Numbered from the stretch's first letter, positions 33,635 to 43,281 are shown. The stretch is DNA of 64,000 nt from Myxococcales bacterium (GCA_020633315.1 JACKDV010000016.1:133236-197235), one strand, 5' to 3'. Notes: generated by a model not told the origin, from the sequence alone. Program-made: numbers and translations.

Positions 33635-36580
33635 CTACTCGGGGCCCGTCTCGTCGCTCGAAGGGGGAGGGCTCGCCACGATCTCCCAGCCGTGTCGCTT
33701 GGCGAGCTCGGCCACGAGCTGTCGCTCGGCCGGAGCCTCGTGATCGGTGAGGGCCTCCTGGGCCTGGTCGAACAGCTCGCGGATCCGCTGCGGATCCTCG
33801 CCGCGCTCGCTGAGCACCCGGGCCACCACGAGGCGAGCGAAGGCCCGCTCGACCGGAGCGATCGAGGGATCGTCGGCCATCAGCAGGGCCCGCTCGGCGT
33901 CGCGGAGCGCTCGATCGACGTCGTCGACCTTCAGGCGGTTGTGGGCCAGGTTGGCCACCGAGGTCAGCAGCGCGGGGTGCTCGGGGCCGTACACCCGCTC
34001 GTGCAGCTCGAGGGCCCGCTCGCGCATGGGGAGGGCCTCGGCGTGGCGGTCGAGCTTCTCGAGCACGTTGGCCACCTCCTCGAGCGAGGCGGCCACCTGC
34101 GGGCTGTCGGAGCCGAGCGCTCGCTCCTTGATCGCGAGCGCCTTGCGCTGCGCGGCCAGGGCCTCGTCCACGCGGCCCACCCGGCTGAGCATCACCCCCA
34201 GGTTGGCCTGGGCGCGGGCCACCTCCACGTGGTCGGGGCCCAGCTCGCGCTCGAGCAGCGCGAGCACCTTGCGGAAGCTCTGCTCGGCCTGCTCGTTGCG
34301 GCCGAGCTGCGCCTGGCCGATGGCGAGGTTGGCCAGGATGGTGGCGGTGCGGGAGCTGTCGTCGCCCAGCTCGCGCACCATCTGATCGTAGCCGCGCTGG
34401 TACCAGCGGACCGCCTCGCGCGGATCGCCGCGCAGGTCGTGCACGTAGCCCAGGGTGGCCATGGCCATCGCCACGCGGTAGTGCTGGGCGCCCAGCGAGC
34501 GCTCCCAGGTCATGCGGGCCTGCTGGGCGCGCTGCAGGGCCTCCTCGTAGTGCCCCACGTCGGCCAGGGTGGCCGCGACCTCGTTGTAGAACGACGCGAG
34601 CCGCAGCTCGCTGGCGCCGGCCTGCTCGGCCAGCTCGATCGCGCGGCGCTGGTGGGCGAGCACGTCCTCGGGCCGGGCCTCGAGCTCGATCACCTGCGAG
34701 ACGTTGATCTCGAGCTGGGCCTCGAGCAGGGGATCCCCGCCGATCCGCTCGAGGGAGGCGCGGGTCAGCCGGGCCCAGGTGTGACCGCGCTCGGCCTGGG
34801 ACAGGCGGTTGCCCTCCACGAGCACCAGCAGCAGCCGCACCTCGGCGAGCACCGGATCGTCGCGCCCGATCTCGGCCGCGACCTCGGCGTCGAGGAGCAC
34901 CCTTCGGGCCTCCTCGTAGTCGCCTTGCGCCTCGAGGGCGGTGCCCAGGGCGAGCCCGGCCCGGGCCACCAGCGGCTGGTAGCCCAGCTCGTCGGCGCGG
35001 CGCAGGCCGGCCCGTGATCCCGCGACGGCCTCGTCGAGGCGACCGGCTCGCTCGAGCGCCATGGCGTTGGCGACCTGGGCCCGGGCCACCTCCACCTCGT
35101 GGCGCCGATCCGGATCGCGTGGCAGGGGCTGGCGCTCGCGCAGGGCGACCACGTCGGCGCAGCGCTCCACCGCGGGCAGGCCATCCACGGTGGCGAGGGC
35201 CCGGTCGACCACGTCGGCGTCAGCCCGCTCGAGCAGCGCGGTCACGGCCGAGAGATCCTCGAGCCGCTGCCCCAGGCAGGCCATGCGCAGATCGAGCTGC
35301 GCCTCGCTCTGCTCGTGCCGCAGGTGCGTGGCCTCGCAGGCCTCGGTGTATGCGGTCGTCCACTGCTGCGCGTAGTCGTCGATGGCCCGGGGGACGGCCT
35401 CGCGGGTGTGCCCCGCGTGACCGCGTCCGGCCCGGGCGATCGCCGCGTCGATCCCGGCCCGGCGCGCGTCGTCCCACGCGGTGGCCAGGCGCTCGTCGGC
35501 CGAGCCGCAGGGGGAGGGCGCGGCCGAGATCTGGGCGTAGGCCACGGCGCCCGCCCCCACCAGCACCACCGCCGTCGCCCCCAGGCCCAGCCGTCGCCAG
35601 CGTCGTCGCGGGTCTCGGCGAAGGTCGTTGAGCAGCGCCCGCATCGAGGGGTAGCGAGCCCTGGGATCCGCGGCGAGCCCCCTGCGCAGGATCCGACGCA
35701 GGTGCCCCGAGAGCTTGCCCCGCGTGGGCTCCACGACGCGCCCCGCCTTGATGTTCTCCACCAGCTCGTCGTCGCGCCCCCCGAAGGGCGCCCGGTCGCA
35801 CAGCGCCTCCCACAGCGAGACGCAGTAGGCGAACTGATCGGCCGCGGGACCCACCCGCTCGCGGTCGTGCTGCTCGGGTGCCATGTAGGCCGGCGTGCCC
35901 TGGCGTCGCTCGCCCTCCGAGCCGGGGCGCGTGGGCGCGGGCTCGGCCGCTCCGAGCTCGCGCGAGGGCGCCGGGGTGTCGCTCTGCAGGCGGGCGAGGC
36001 CGAAGTCGAGCACCTGCACCCGTCCGTCACGTCCCACGATCGCGTTGTCGGGCTTGAAGTCGCGGTGGACGATCTCGGCCGAGTGGGCGGCCACCAGCGC
36101 CTCGCCGGCCTGCAGGTAGGCGCCCAGGATCTCCCGCGGGGTGCGGGGCTTGGTCTTGAGCCAGCGCCGCAGGGTCTCGCCCTCCACGAAGTCCATGGCC
36201 ACGAACACCCGCCCGTCCAGCAGGCCCGCGTCGTGGACCGCCACCACGTTGGGGTGCGACAGCCGGGCCAGCGCCTGCGCCTCTCGCAGCATGCGGCCGT
36301 GGCTCTCGTGGGGCTCGAGCGGCTGGCCGCGCTTGCGCAGCACCTTCACCGCCACCTTGCGGTCGAGCTGCGGATCGTAGGCCGCGTAGACCACCCCCAT
36401 CCCGCCGCGGCCCAGGCGGAACAGCACCACGTAGCGCCCGATGTGCGAGCCGCTGGGCAGCTCGTCCTCGTGGCGCCAGGCCGCCCCGGAGGCGCCGGGG
36501 CGGCGAGACCTCGAGCGGGTTCGGCCTTCGGTGCCGACCGAGAAGGAGCCCGAGGCGGTGGATTTTCCGGGGTCCCCCAC
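33635..36580 (-). CDS. Serine/threonine protein kinase with C-terminal TPR array
   Basis: The product is 981 residues from a GTG at 36580. The kinase domain is intact: glycine loop 56-61 (GRGGMG), Lys79 in VAVKV, Asp174 in HRDFKPDN, Asp192 in DFGLAR and GTPAYMAPEQ. A membrane helix follows (about 335-358, ATAVVLVGAGAVAYAQI), so the C-terminal part would be periplasmic. That part contains about ten TPR-like units of the kinesin-light-chain type (for example ALQRAQQARMTWERSLG, AEQSFRKVLALLERELGPDH, AEALPMRERALELHERVYGPEH). The architecture is typical for myxobacteria. It is likely a sensor or scaffold kinase; substrates are unknown. The nearest minus-strand genes beyond it are the two lectin-like lipoproteins. 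Confidence 0.92.
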   Translation of the reverse strand: MGDPGKSTASGSFSVGTEGRTRSRSRRPGASGAAWRHEDELPSGSHIGRYVVLFRLGRGGMGVVYAAYDPQLDRKVAVKVLRKRGQPLEPHESHGRMLREAQALARLSHPNVVAVHDAGLLDGRVFVAMDFVEGETLRRWLKTKPRTPREILGAYLQAGEALVAAHSAEIVHRDFKPDNAIVGRDGRVQVLDFGLARLQSDTPAPSRELGAAEPAPTRPGSEGERRQGTPAYMAPEQHDRERVGPAADQFAYCVSLWEALCDRAPFGGRDDELVENIKAGRVVEPTRGKLSGHLRRILRRGLAADPRARYPSMRALLNDLRRDPRRRWRRLGLGATAVVLVGAGAVAYAQISAAPSPCGSADERLATAWDDARRAGIDAAIARAGRGHAGHTREAVPRAIDDYAQQWTTAYTEACEATHLRHEQSEAQLDLRMACLGQRLEDLSAVTALLERADADVVDRALATVDGLPAVERCADVVALRERQPLPRDPDRRHEVEVARAQVANAMALERAGRLDEAVAGSRAGLRRADELGYQPLVARAGLALGTALEAQGDYEEARRVLLDAEVAAEIGRDDPVLAEVRLLLVLVEGNRLSQAERGHTWARLTRASLERIGGDPLLEAQLEINVSQVIELEARPEDVLAHQRRAIELAEQAGASELRLASFYNEVAATLADVGHYEEALQRAQQARMTWERSLGAQHYRVAMAMATLGYVHDLRGDPREAVRWYQRGYDQMVRELGDDSSRTATILANLAIGQAQLGRNEQAEQSFRKVLALLERELGPDHVEVARAQANLGVMLSRVGRVDEALAAQRKALAIKERALGSDSPQVAASLEEVANVLEKLDRHAEALPMRERALELHERVYGPEHPALLTSVANLAHNRLKVDDVDRALRDAERALLMADDPSIAPVERAFARLVVARVLSERGEDPQRIRELFDQAQEALTDHEAPAERQLVAELAKRHGWEIVASPPPSSDETGPE

Positions 36581-36717
36581 GCGCTTGGCTCAAGGATCCC
36601 CCGAAGGACCCGAGGGCTCAAGGGCGAGCGGATACGGCCCCGAGCCAGCCCGCCCTCGCGACGCACGCCCGGGGCCTCGGCGACCGCGCGTGGGAGCTCG
36701 CGGGGGCACCCACGCAA

Positions 36718-36753
36718 CGAAGGGGCCACGGCGTGCTCGCCGTGACCCCTTCG
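36718..36753 (-). terminator. 16-bp hairpin after the first lectin-like gene
   Basis: Arms 36718-36733 and 36738-36753 pair with one mismatch around TGCT, 23 bp past the stop of the minus-strand gene ending at 36777. Confidence 0.6.
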
Positions 36754-36776
36754 TCATCGAGACGAGCCGTCCCGCG

Positions 36777-38603
36777 CTAGTCGTGCATGCAGTCCTGCAG
36801 CGTCTCGATGGTGGCGAAGCGCACCCAGTCGCAGGTGGCTCGCAGGTCGGGCGTGGTGTCGTTCCACCCGTAGGCCACGGGCCCGGTCACCACGGTCTCC
36901 GGCATGTCGGGACGCACGTGCCAGTCGATGATGCGCCAGGGATCGCCGGGCAGCCGGATGAGGCCCTGGATGTCGTCGCCCACGCGGCACAGTCGCATCT
37001 CGGCCAGGTCGTCGGTCCAGGCCTGGTTGCCGATGGTGCTGTACGAGTCGTCGGTGCTCTTGCTGACCACCGTCAGCGATCCGGTGCCCATGTTGCCGAT
37101 CGCCATGTGGTAGCTGTTGACGGTCGGCGAGTCCGGGTCGCGCACCATCAGGCCGCCCACCCGATAGGGATCACCGGGGAAGGTGGAGCCGCCGTTGAGG
37201 TTGGTGACCTCCACGTAGGTGGTGATGGTGAAGTTGCCGGTCACGGTCTGGTTGACGTGGCCGCCCTGGTAGCCCATGTACCAGCCGCCGCCGGTCGAGG
37301 TGGGCTCGATCGTCATCTGGCCGTTGGCCACCGAGACCGAGATGTCCTGCGGGTTGTAGATGTCCCACAGGCTCAGGTCGCCGTCGAACTCGTCGTTGAG
37401 CGACTCCAGCGGATCCGGCGGCTTGGGATCGCCACCGTCGTCGCTGCCGCCTCCGTCATCGCCCCCGCCGCCGCAGGCCACCGCGTGGTAGACCACGTAG
37501 ATGTCGCCGCTGAGGCCGGTGACGGTGTTGGAGGTCTGCGTGGCGTCGTCGAGGTCGATGACGATGGGGTACTGGCCCGGGGCCACGGTGTAGTCGCCGT
37601 TGACGTCGCGGGGCAGCGGCTCGTTGCCGATGTAGACCTGCTCCTCTGCGAGCACGTAGTTGCCCACGCGGTCGAAGGTGACCTGGGCGTTGGCGCCGTC
37701 GTAGTCGACGCTCAGGTAGCCCACCAGCTCGCCGCGGCCGATGTCGCACTGACCCGCGGCGGCGTAGACCGGCCACTGGCGCGAGCTGCCCGCGGCGAGG
37801 GGGCCGTTGCTCCAGCCCCAGCGGCTGATGCCGTCGTCCTGCCCGTCGCCGTCGAAGTCGGCGCCGATGAAGCAGGTCTCGGTGCCGTCGCCGGCCAGGG
37901 CGAAGGCGGTCTCGCAGTTGTCCTTCTCGGGCGGGGGCGGGGGCTCCTCGCCCACCTTGCACTCGAGCGACATGTTGAAGTACTCGGCCCAGCTTCCCTT
38001 CCGCACCAGGCGCTCGCCGTCGCCCCAGGCGGTCTCGTTGTGCACGCTGCCGTCGCCGTTGTCGTGCTCGACCACCGCGTGGGCGGCGAAGAAGGCGTTG
38101 ACCGGATCGCAGGCCTCGTCGGCGCCGTCGAGGCCCACCGTGCACAGCGGCACCTGGTAGCTCACCGAGGTCGCCCCGTCCGCCGCCGGGCCGGCGTAGG
38201 GGAAGTGCCCGATCTGCGGGTTGCCCTTGCGGTTGGCCGGGATGTCCGACAGCGCATCCCCGACCGCGAGGTGGGTCTCGCTCAGCGTCCACCCGCCGGT
38301 GGTGTCGTACTGAACGGTCATCACCCCGGTCGCCCCCGCGCCGCACTGGCCCGAGGTGTCGACGGTGTTGTCGATGCTGACGCAGACGCTGCCGACGTCG
38401 ATCGTCTGGCCCGCATAGAGCGTCACGCAGGTGGTGTCATTGGCGATTTCCACGATGCGGTCGTTGTCGAGATCACCGAGGTCGTCCCCTCGATCCTCGG
38501 TCCCACAGCCGAGCCCCAGCGCGGCCGGAACAGCGAGCGTGGTGACCGCTCCGACGAAACCAATGCGACGCGAACCCCTGGACATTGACTTGTTGTTCAT
38601 CAT
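36777..38603 (-). CDS. Large lectin-like lipoprotein, paralogue A
   Basis: The product is 608 residues from the first of two adjacent ATGs (38603). The signal peptide ends LGLGC. Parts in order: an N-terminal domain with a Cys-rich DNDRIVEIANDTTCVTL start and IDNTVDTSGQCGAGATGVM; a central domain with FIGADFDGDGQDDG, GWSNGPL and LPRDVNGDY; and, after an Asp/Gly linker, a C-terminal concanavalin-like beta-sandwich (DEFDGDLSLWDIYN, YRVGGLMVRD, WRIIDWHVRPD) resembling DUF1349. The whole layout is shared with the next gene, and the leader GGGG-ACTCACATGA is nearly identical. The likely role is carbohydrate or surface binding, which is inferred. Confidence 0.8.
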   Translation of the reverse strand: MMNNKSMSRGSRRIGFVGAVTTLAVPAALGLGCGTEDRGDDLGDLDNDRIVEIANDTTCVTLYAGQTIDVGSVCVSIDNTVDTSGQCGAGATGVMTVQYDTTGGWTLSETHLAVGDALSDIPANRKGNPQIGHFPYAGPAADGATSVSYQVPLCTVGLDGADEACDPVNAFFAAHAVVEHDNGDGSVHNETAWGDGERLVRKGSWAEYFNMSLECKVGEEPPPPPEKDNCETAFALAGDGTETCFIGADFDGDGQDDGISRWGWSNGPLAAGSSRQWPVYAAAGQCDIGRGELVGYLSVDYDGANAQVTFDRVGNYVLAEEQVYIGNEPLPRDVNGDYTVAPGQYPIVIDLDDATQTSNTVTGLSGDIYVVYHAVACGGGGDDGGGSDDGGDPKPPDPLESLNDEFDGDLSLWDIYNPQDISVSVANGQMTIEPTSTGGGWYMGYQGGHVNQTVTGNFTITTYVEVTNLNGGSTFPGDPYRVGGLMVRDPDSPTVNSYHMAIGNMGTGSLTVVSKSTDDSYSTIGNQAWTDDLAEMRLCRVGDDIQGLIRLPGDPWRIIDWHVRPDMPETVVTGPVAYGWNDTTPDLRATCDWVRFATIETLQDCMHD

Positions 38604-38740
38604 GTGAGTCCCCCGACCCTTCGAGCACGAAAACACGCCATCAGCCCATCGGGTTTGCCGAATGGGCATGGACGCTATGCTACGGGATGGGGCGATTGGT
38701 GCCCACATGTATTTTTGCGGTGCGGGTATGCCCCCATACA
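38604..38740 (-). promoter_or_regulatory. Upstream region of paralogue A, conserved with paralogue B
   Basis: This block aligns with the region before the second paralogue. Shared elements at the same distance from the ATG are: GTATTTTT on the plus strand (38709-38716, about 106 bases upstream) and a -10-like TAGCAT (minus strand, 38677-38682, 74 bases upstream). A GTATG-CCCC-CATAC inverted repeat (38726-38739) lies further out and is found only here. Confidence 0.6.
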
Positions 38741-38942
38741 CAGATGTCATTGATCTGCATGGGTAAACCGTGACCAGACCTCCATATCTTGAGATCTGTC
38801 ACATAGGGGGCACGATCCCACATCCGGGATTATGTAGTAGTTCCACTTAGATAGAGAGTTGTGCTCGGAATCGCGCTGATCCTCGGTAATGGCGGCCTAT
38901 CCGCAGGGGGGTCGGGGTGGAGGCTCGAAAGAGCCAGTGGCG
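38741..38942. other. Non-coding stretch, AT-richer than average
   Basis: No convincing gene is seen here. It contains several short T- and A-rich tracts (CATATCTTGAGATCTG, TTATGTAGTAG) and lies between the paralogue A promoter and the paralogue B hairpins. Confidence 0.5.
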
Positions 38943-38971
38943 GGGTGCCCGGTCCCAGGGACCGGGCACCC
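38943..38971 (-). terminator. Perfect 14-bp palindromic repeat
   Basis: GGGTGCCCGGTCCC (38943-38956) and its exact complement (38958-38971) are separated by one base. It lies 40-70 bp past the paralogue B stop. Confidence 0.55.
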
Positions 38972-38978
38972 GAGGCTC

Positions 38979-39002
38979 CGCCTCGAGCGAGGGCTCGAGG
39001 CG
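38979..39002 (-). terminator. 10-bp hairpin after paralogue B
   Basis: CGCCTCGAGC (38979-38988) pairs perfectly with GCTCGAGGCG (38993-39002) around GAGG, 9 bp past the stop at 39012. Confidence 0.6.
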
Positions 39003-39011
39003 TGGCCCGGC

Positions 39012-40787
39012 TCAGTCTCGGTAGCAGTCCTCGAGCGTGTGGATGGTCTCGAACTGCACGTAGTCCGCCTCGACCAGCAGGTCGGGATCGGCGGTGCCCG
39101 CATAGCCGATGGGTCCCACCGCCAGGGTGTCGGGCAGGTCGGCCCGCGTGCGCCAGTCGATCATGCGCCACGACTCCTCGGGCAGGCGGACGAAGGCCTG
39201 CACCTCGGTGCCGACCCGGCAGATCCGCAGCTCGGCCTCGATGCCGCTCCACGGCTGGGTACCGATCGCGCTGTAGCCCTCGTCGGTGCTCTTGGAGACC
39301 GTGACGACCTCGGGCTGGTTCATGTTGCCGATGCCGATGTGGAAGGTGTTCGGCAGCTGGCTCGTGTAGTCACGGATCATGATCCCGCCCACGCGGTACG
39401 GCCCACCGGGCGCCGTCGGGCCGCCGGCGAGGTTGGTCACCTGCACGTGGGTCGAGACCGCGAAGTCACCCGACACGGTCTTGTACACCTGCAGCGCCTC
39501 GTCGGTCGCGTACCACCAGGTGTTGGGGTTGGGCTGGATGACGAGGGCGCCGTCGTCGACGGCGACGGTCGCGTCCTGCGGGCGATGGACGCTCCACCCC
39601 GACATGTCCCCGTCGACCAGGAACTCGTCGGTCAGCACCGAGAGCGGGTCGGCGTTGGGCTCGAGCCCGTCGCCGCACGACAGCGCGTGGTAGACGACGT
39701 GGATGTCCCCGCTCAGGCCGCTGATGGTGTGGCTGCTCGCGGTCGCGTCCTCGAGGTCGACGGCGATCGGGAAGTCGGCCGGGGTGATGGTGAAGTCGCC
39801 GTTGAGGTCCCGCGGCAGGGCGTCGGAGCCCACGTAGATCTGCTCCTCGTCGAGCACCACGTCGCCCACGCGCTCGAAGCTCAGGGTCGCGGTCGAGCCG
39901 TCGTAGGACACGCCCAGGTTGCCCACGTAGGTGCCCTGGGCGGGATCGCAGCCGCCCGCGGCCGCGTACACGGGCCACTCGGTCGAGGTCCCCGGCGACA
40001 CCGGGCCGTTGGTCCACCCCCAGTTGGCGAAGCCGTCGTCGAGGCCGTCGCCGTCGAAGTCGGCGCCCACGAAGCACGTGGCTCCGGGCCCGGCCGCGAA
40101 GGCGGTCTCGCACTCGGCCACCGGCGGCGGCGGGGGCTCGGCCTCGGTGCAGCCCAGCTCCATGGTGAAGAACTTGCCGAAGCGACGGCGGCGACCCAGG
40201 GCCTCGCCGTCGGCCCAGGCTTCCTTGTGACGGTACGAGCCGTTCTTCTTCTGCTTGCGCAGTCGGGCGTTGGCGGTCACGTGGGCCTTGACCGGATCGC
40301 AGCTCTCGTCGGCACCGTCGAGACCGAAGGTGCACAGCGGGACCGCGAAGGTGTGCGAGGTGGCGCCGCTGATGTCACCGCTCTGGTACTCGAGCTGGTT
40401 CTTCTTGACCTTGCCGCGCCGGTTGGTCGGCAGATCCTCCAGCCCCGCGCCCACGCCGATGCGAGCGAGCTCGAGCTGCCAGGGCCCCGCGGTCTCCACG
40501 GTCACGTTCATGACCCCGGTCGCCCCCTGTCCACACTGCGCCGAGGTGTCGACCGTGTTGTCGATGGAGCTGCACACCGTGCCCGCGTCGATGTTCTTGC
40601 CGGCGAGCAGGGTCACGCAGGTGCTCTCGTTGGTGATCTCGACGATGCGCTCGTGGTCGAAGCCCTCGATCCCGTCGCCGGGCTCCTCCACGGCACAACC
40701 CCCTCCGAAGGGCAGGGCAAGGCTCGCAGCGATGCTGGCGAGACCGATCCGATGCGAGACCCCAGACGTCGACTTGCTGTTCTTCAT
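39012..40787 (-). CDS. Large lectin-like lipoprotein, paralogue B
   Basis: The 591-residue product starts MKNSKS (ATG at 40787) behind GGGGGAGTCAC, matching paralogue A. The signal peptide leads to FGGGC. It has the same three-part layout: DHERIVEITNESTCVTL and IDNTVDTSAQCGQGATGVM; CFVGADFDGDGLDDG, GWTNGPV and LPRDLNGDF; and a C-terminal beta-sandwich with YRVGGIMIRDY and WRMIDWRTRADLPD. Compared with A it has a shorter central linker and more Lys/Arg in the N-terminal domain (KVKKNQLEY, RKQKKNGSYRHK). It is probably a tandem duplicate with some divergence. No catalytic motif is seen; a binding function is inferred. Confidence 0.8.
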   Translation of the reverse strand: MKNSKSTSGVSHRIGLASIAASLALPFGGGCAVEEPGDGIEGFDHERIVEITNESTCVTLLAGKNIDAGTVCSSIDNTVDTSAQCGQGATGVMNVTVETAGPWQLELARIGVGAGLEDLPTNRRGKVKKNQLEYQSGDISGATSHTFAVPLCTFGLDGADESCDPVKAHVTANARLRKQKKNGSYRHKEAWADGEALGRRRRFGKFFTMELGCTEAEPPPPPVAECETAFAAGPGATCFVGADFDGDGLDDGFANWGWTNGPVSPGTSTEWPVYAAAGGCDPAQGTYVGNLGVSYDGSTATLSFERVGDVVLDEEQIYVGSDALPRDLNGDFTITPADFPIAVDLEDATASSHTISGLSGDIHVVYHALSCGDGLEPNADPLSVLTDEFLVDGDMSGWSVHRPQDATVAVDDGALVIQPNPNTWWYATDEALQVYKTVSGDFAVSTHVQVTNLAGGPTAPGGPYRVGGIMIRDYTSQLPNTFHIGIGNMNQPEVVTVSKSTDEGYSAIGTQPWSGIEAELRICRVGTEVQAFVRLPEESWRMIDWRTRADLPDTLAVGPIGYAGTADPDLLVEADYVQFETIHTLEDCYRD

Positions 40788-40912
40788 GTGACTCCCCCTA
40801 CTCCTGGTGCGTGAAAACGACCATCCGCTCATCACGTTATCCGAATGAGCTTGTGAGGCAGACTAGGGGAAGGCAGGGACAGTGCCTACAAGTATTTTTC
40901 CGGCGCGAACCC
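40788..40912 (-). promoter_or_regulatory. Upstream region of paralogue B, conserved with paralogue A
   Basis: GTATTTTT (plus strand, 40892-40899) and a -10-like TAGTCT (minus strand, 40860-40865) lie 105 and 73 bases before the ATG, matching paralogue A within one base. GAAAACG and CCGAATG blocks are also shared. Confidence 0.6.
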
Positions 40913-41123
40913 GAGCCCATCACGCAAATATCGAAGAGTATAGGAACAATTCCAGATCTGAATCCTCTAGCCCCCATGATTTCTCACACTGTGGGCATCC
41001 TCCGAGTTTGGAATCGATCGATGATTGTTTTCGCGCAGTTCGATATCGCGCTTCAATGTCCGGCGATCCCCGATGTCGCTATCGGAGCCTCGCCTGCCGT
41101 GGAAGTGCCAGTGGCTCGTCGGA
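40913..41123. other. Non-coding stretch, AT-richer than average
   Basis: No gene is supported. It holds mixed AT-rich sequence with a GATATCGCGCTT-type motif and ends at the stop of the VCBS gene. Confidence 0.5.
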
Positions 41124-42818
41124 TCAGCCGGCCGGATCGGGTACGCAGATCCCACCGCCCTCGATCTGCGCATTGGTGCGGAAGGTGTTGAGCTGGTCCC
41201 AGCTCGGGGGCTCGAACTGCGGGATGGTCCCGTCCTCGCGCACGTTGGTCACGTGATAGGTGTGCTGGTTCCAGATGCGGCGCGCCTGGATCCAGCGGTC
41301 GTCCACGTCGCGGATGACCTGCACCGGCGGCGACGAGGGACCGCCGCCGAAGATCGGCTCGTTGCTCACCACCACGATCTCGGCCGAGCCGTCGTTGTCC
41401 ACGTCGGCGACCACGGGGTACTCGGTGCCGGTGCGACTGGTGCGGGGCGTCTGCAGCAGCACGCCGCCCGCCGCATCGAACACGAACATGAAGCTCTCGT
41501 CGGCGTACATGGCCTCGGCGTCCCCGTCGCCCAGGAAGTCGAAGGCGGTGCCCGCTGCCACGCCGCTGGTGTCGGACACGGGGGCGGTCCACAGGATGGT
41601 GGCGTTGGCCTCGTACACGCTGTAGCTGCTCGCCGAGCTCACCGCGTACTCGGCCTGACCGTCGCCGTCGAAGTCGTGGACGGTGGCGGGGCGCAGCCAG
41701 GTCAGGCCACCCGCGGGGGCGCCGGTGGGGCGCTGATCCTGGTAGACCACGCTGCCGTCGTGCTCGAGCAGCGACAGGCCGTTGGCGTTGGTGACCAGCA
41801 CCTCGGGCAGGCCGTCGCCGTCGAGGTCGGCGATCTGCGGGTAGCCGGCCGCGATGCCGGAGACCCACGCCGGCGAGCCGTCGTGGTGGTAGGCGGCGTG
41901 ACCGAGGACCATCTCGAGGTCGCCGTCGCCGTCGAGGTCGGCCGCCGCGGTGGCCGAGTTGGCCCCTGCGGCCTGGGGAGCGGTCCACAGCAGGTTGCCC
42001 TGGTGATCGTAGAGCTGGTTGCCGGCGATGATCTCCACGTCGTGGTCGTTGTCCAGGTCGGCCAGCGCGATGGCCCCGATCGCCGCCGGCGTCCACACGC
42101 TGGCGCTGGTCCACTTGTGGCTGCCGTCGTGCTCGAACGCGATGATGTGGCCGCTGGGGTCGGCGGTGACGATCTCGGGCAGCCCATCGCCGTCGATGTC
42201 ACCGAGGGCCGGGGCCACCGAGAACTCCACCGGCTGCGCCATGGAGTAGAGCTGCGCGCCGGTCTCCCCGTCGAGCACGTACATCGTGGCCGGCGCGTAC
42301 AGGGTGGGCCAGGCCACCACCACGACGTCCGGGACGTCGCACAGGTCGATGGAGCCGTCCCCGTTGTCGTCGGTGAGGTTGCCGACCAGCGGCGTCACCA
42401 CCACGAACACGTTGGCCCCGTCGCCGTTCCAGGTCCACTGCACGTCGGGCTCGAAGCTGTCGGGGGGCGCGGTCATGCTGCAGTCGCCCACCGCGTCCAT
42501 GTCGTCGACCACGTGGCAGGTGGGCGGCATCACGGGGACGTCGTCGATCTCGCCCACGTCGAAGATCACGCCCGGCCCCGATTCCTCGCCGGCCGTGGTG
42601 GCGGAGAGCGAGGTGCCGTCGGCCGACTCGGAGGCCATGCCGTTGGTGCTGCCGCCCGCTGCGGTGGTGCTGGTCTCGGTGTCGCCGGCCGGCGGCAAGG
42701 TGCCCACGCTGGTGGTGGGATCCTCGGGGTCCGAGGGCTCGCCGCAGCTCGGGGTCAGACCCGCGGCCAAGATCGAGCCCACGCACCCGAGGAGCCTTCG
42801 CGTTCGCTCACCAACCAT
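41124..42818 (-). CDS. VCBS/FG-GAP repeat lipoprotein with Thr/Ser linker
   Basis: The 564-residue product has lipobox LTPSC, then a Thr/Ser/Gly-rich linker. It has a propeller of repeated D-D-G-D-G loops (ALGDIDGDGLPEIV, ALADLDNDHDVEII, AADLDGDGDLEMV, IADLDGDGLPEVLV, HDFDGDGQAEYAV, FDFLGDGDAEAMY, VADVDNDGSAEIVV). Near the C-terminus RRIWNQHTYHVTNVREDG and NTFRTNAQ match the conserved end of a family of secreted propeller proteins in myxobacteria. It is probably a surface protein with a calcium-stabilised propeller. Ligand is unknown. Confidence 0.87.
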   Translation of the reverse strand: MVGERTRRLLGCVGSILAAGLTPSCGEPSDPEDPTTSVGTLPPAGDTETSTTAAGGSTNGMASESADGTSLSATTAGEESGPGVIFDVGEIDDVPVMPPTCHVVDDMDAVGDCSMTAPPDSFEPDVQWTWNGDGANVFVVVTPLVGNLTDDNGDGSIDLCDVPDVVVVAWPTLYAPATMYVLDGETGAQLYSMAQPVEFSVAPALGDIDGDGLPEIVTADPSGHIIAFEHDGSHKWTSASVWTPAAIGAIALADLDNDHDVEIIAGNQLYDHQGNLLWTAPQAAGANSATAAADLDGDGDLEMVLGHAAYHHDGSPAWVSGIAAGYPQIADLDGDGLPEVLVTNANGLSLLEHDGSVVYQDQRPTGAPAGGLTWLRPATVHDFDGDGQAEYAVSSASSYSVYEANATILWTAPVSDTSGVAAGTAFDFLGDGDAEAMYADESFMFVFDAAGGVLLQTPRTSRTGTEYPVVADVDNDGSAEIVVVSNEPIFGGGPSSPPVQVIRDVDDRWIQARRIWNQHTYHVTNVREDGTIPQFEPPSWDQLNTFRTNAQIEGGGICVPDPAG

Positions 42819-42867
42819 GCCTTTGGTTCTATCACGCGGGCCGGGCCGCGGGAGGACCCAGGCGAGC

Positions 42868-43281
42868 TCAGTTCATCAGCCCGCCGCGGCCGCGCGGCGG
42901 GGCGCCGAACACCAGCTCGCCGCTCGAGAAGGTCGTGCCGAAGGTCTCCACCAGGTTGGCCACCTGGCGCAGCGCCGACTCCACCTGCTCGGCATCGAGC
43001 GGCGACAACGGGTGGATGAACGCGGCGTAGAGCACCCCGTCGCTGGTGGCGTAGCGGGCGTCGAGGGTGGTGTGGAAGTTGGCCTCGAGGCACTGGTCCC
43101 GCAGCTCGTCGCTCACCTCGTCGAGCTCCACGATCGGCGCGATGATCCGCATGCGGTCGAAGTGGAGGTCGGTCATGCAGGCCAGGGGCACCTCGCCCAG
43201 CCGGAGCTGCCAGCGACCGTCCTCTCCCTCGACCTCGTCGGCCACGCCTTGCAGCACCCGCTCGAGCTCCTCGAGATCCAC
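42868..43281 (-). CDS. Unknown cytoplasmic protein (137 residues)
   Basis: I do not identify a family with certainty. The chain MDLEELERVLQGVADEV is followed by alternating strands (WQLRLGEVPLACMTDLHFDRMRIIAPIV) and helices (DAEQVESALRQVANLVETF), a pattern that recalls YbjN or type III chaperone-like folds. The GTG at 43281 is chosen because TATGCT lies 9 bases before it; an upstream GTG at 43338 would add a low-complexity Pro/Ala/Ser stretch. It is divergent from exonuclease III with only 116 bp between starts. Confidence 0.6.
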   Translation of the reverse strand: MDLEELERVLQGVADEVEGEDGRWQLRLGEVPLACMTDLHFDRMRIIAPIVELDEVSDELRDQCLEANFHTTLDARYATSDGVLYAAFIHPLSPLDAEQVESALRQVANLVETFGTTFSSGELVFGAPPRGRGGLMN

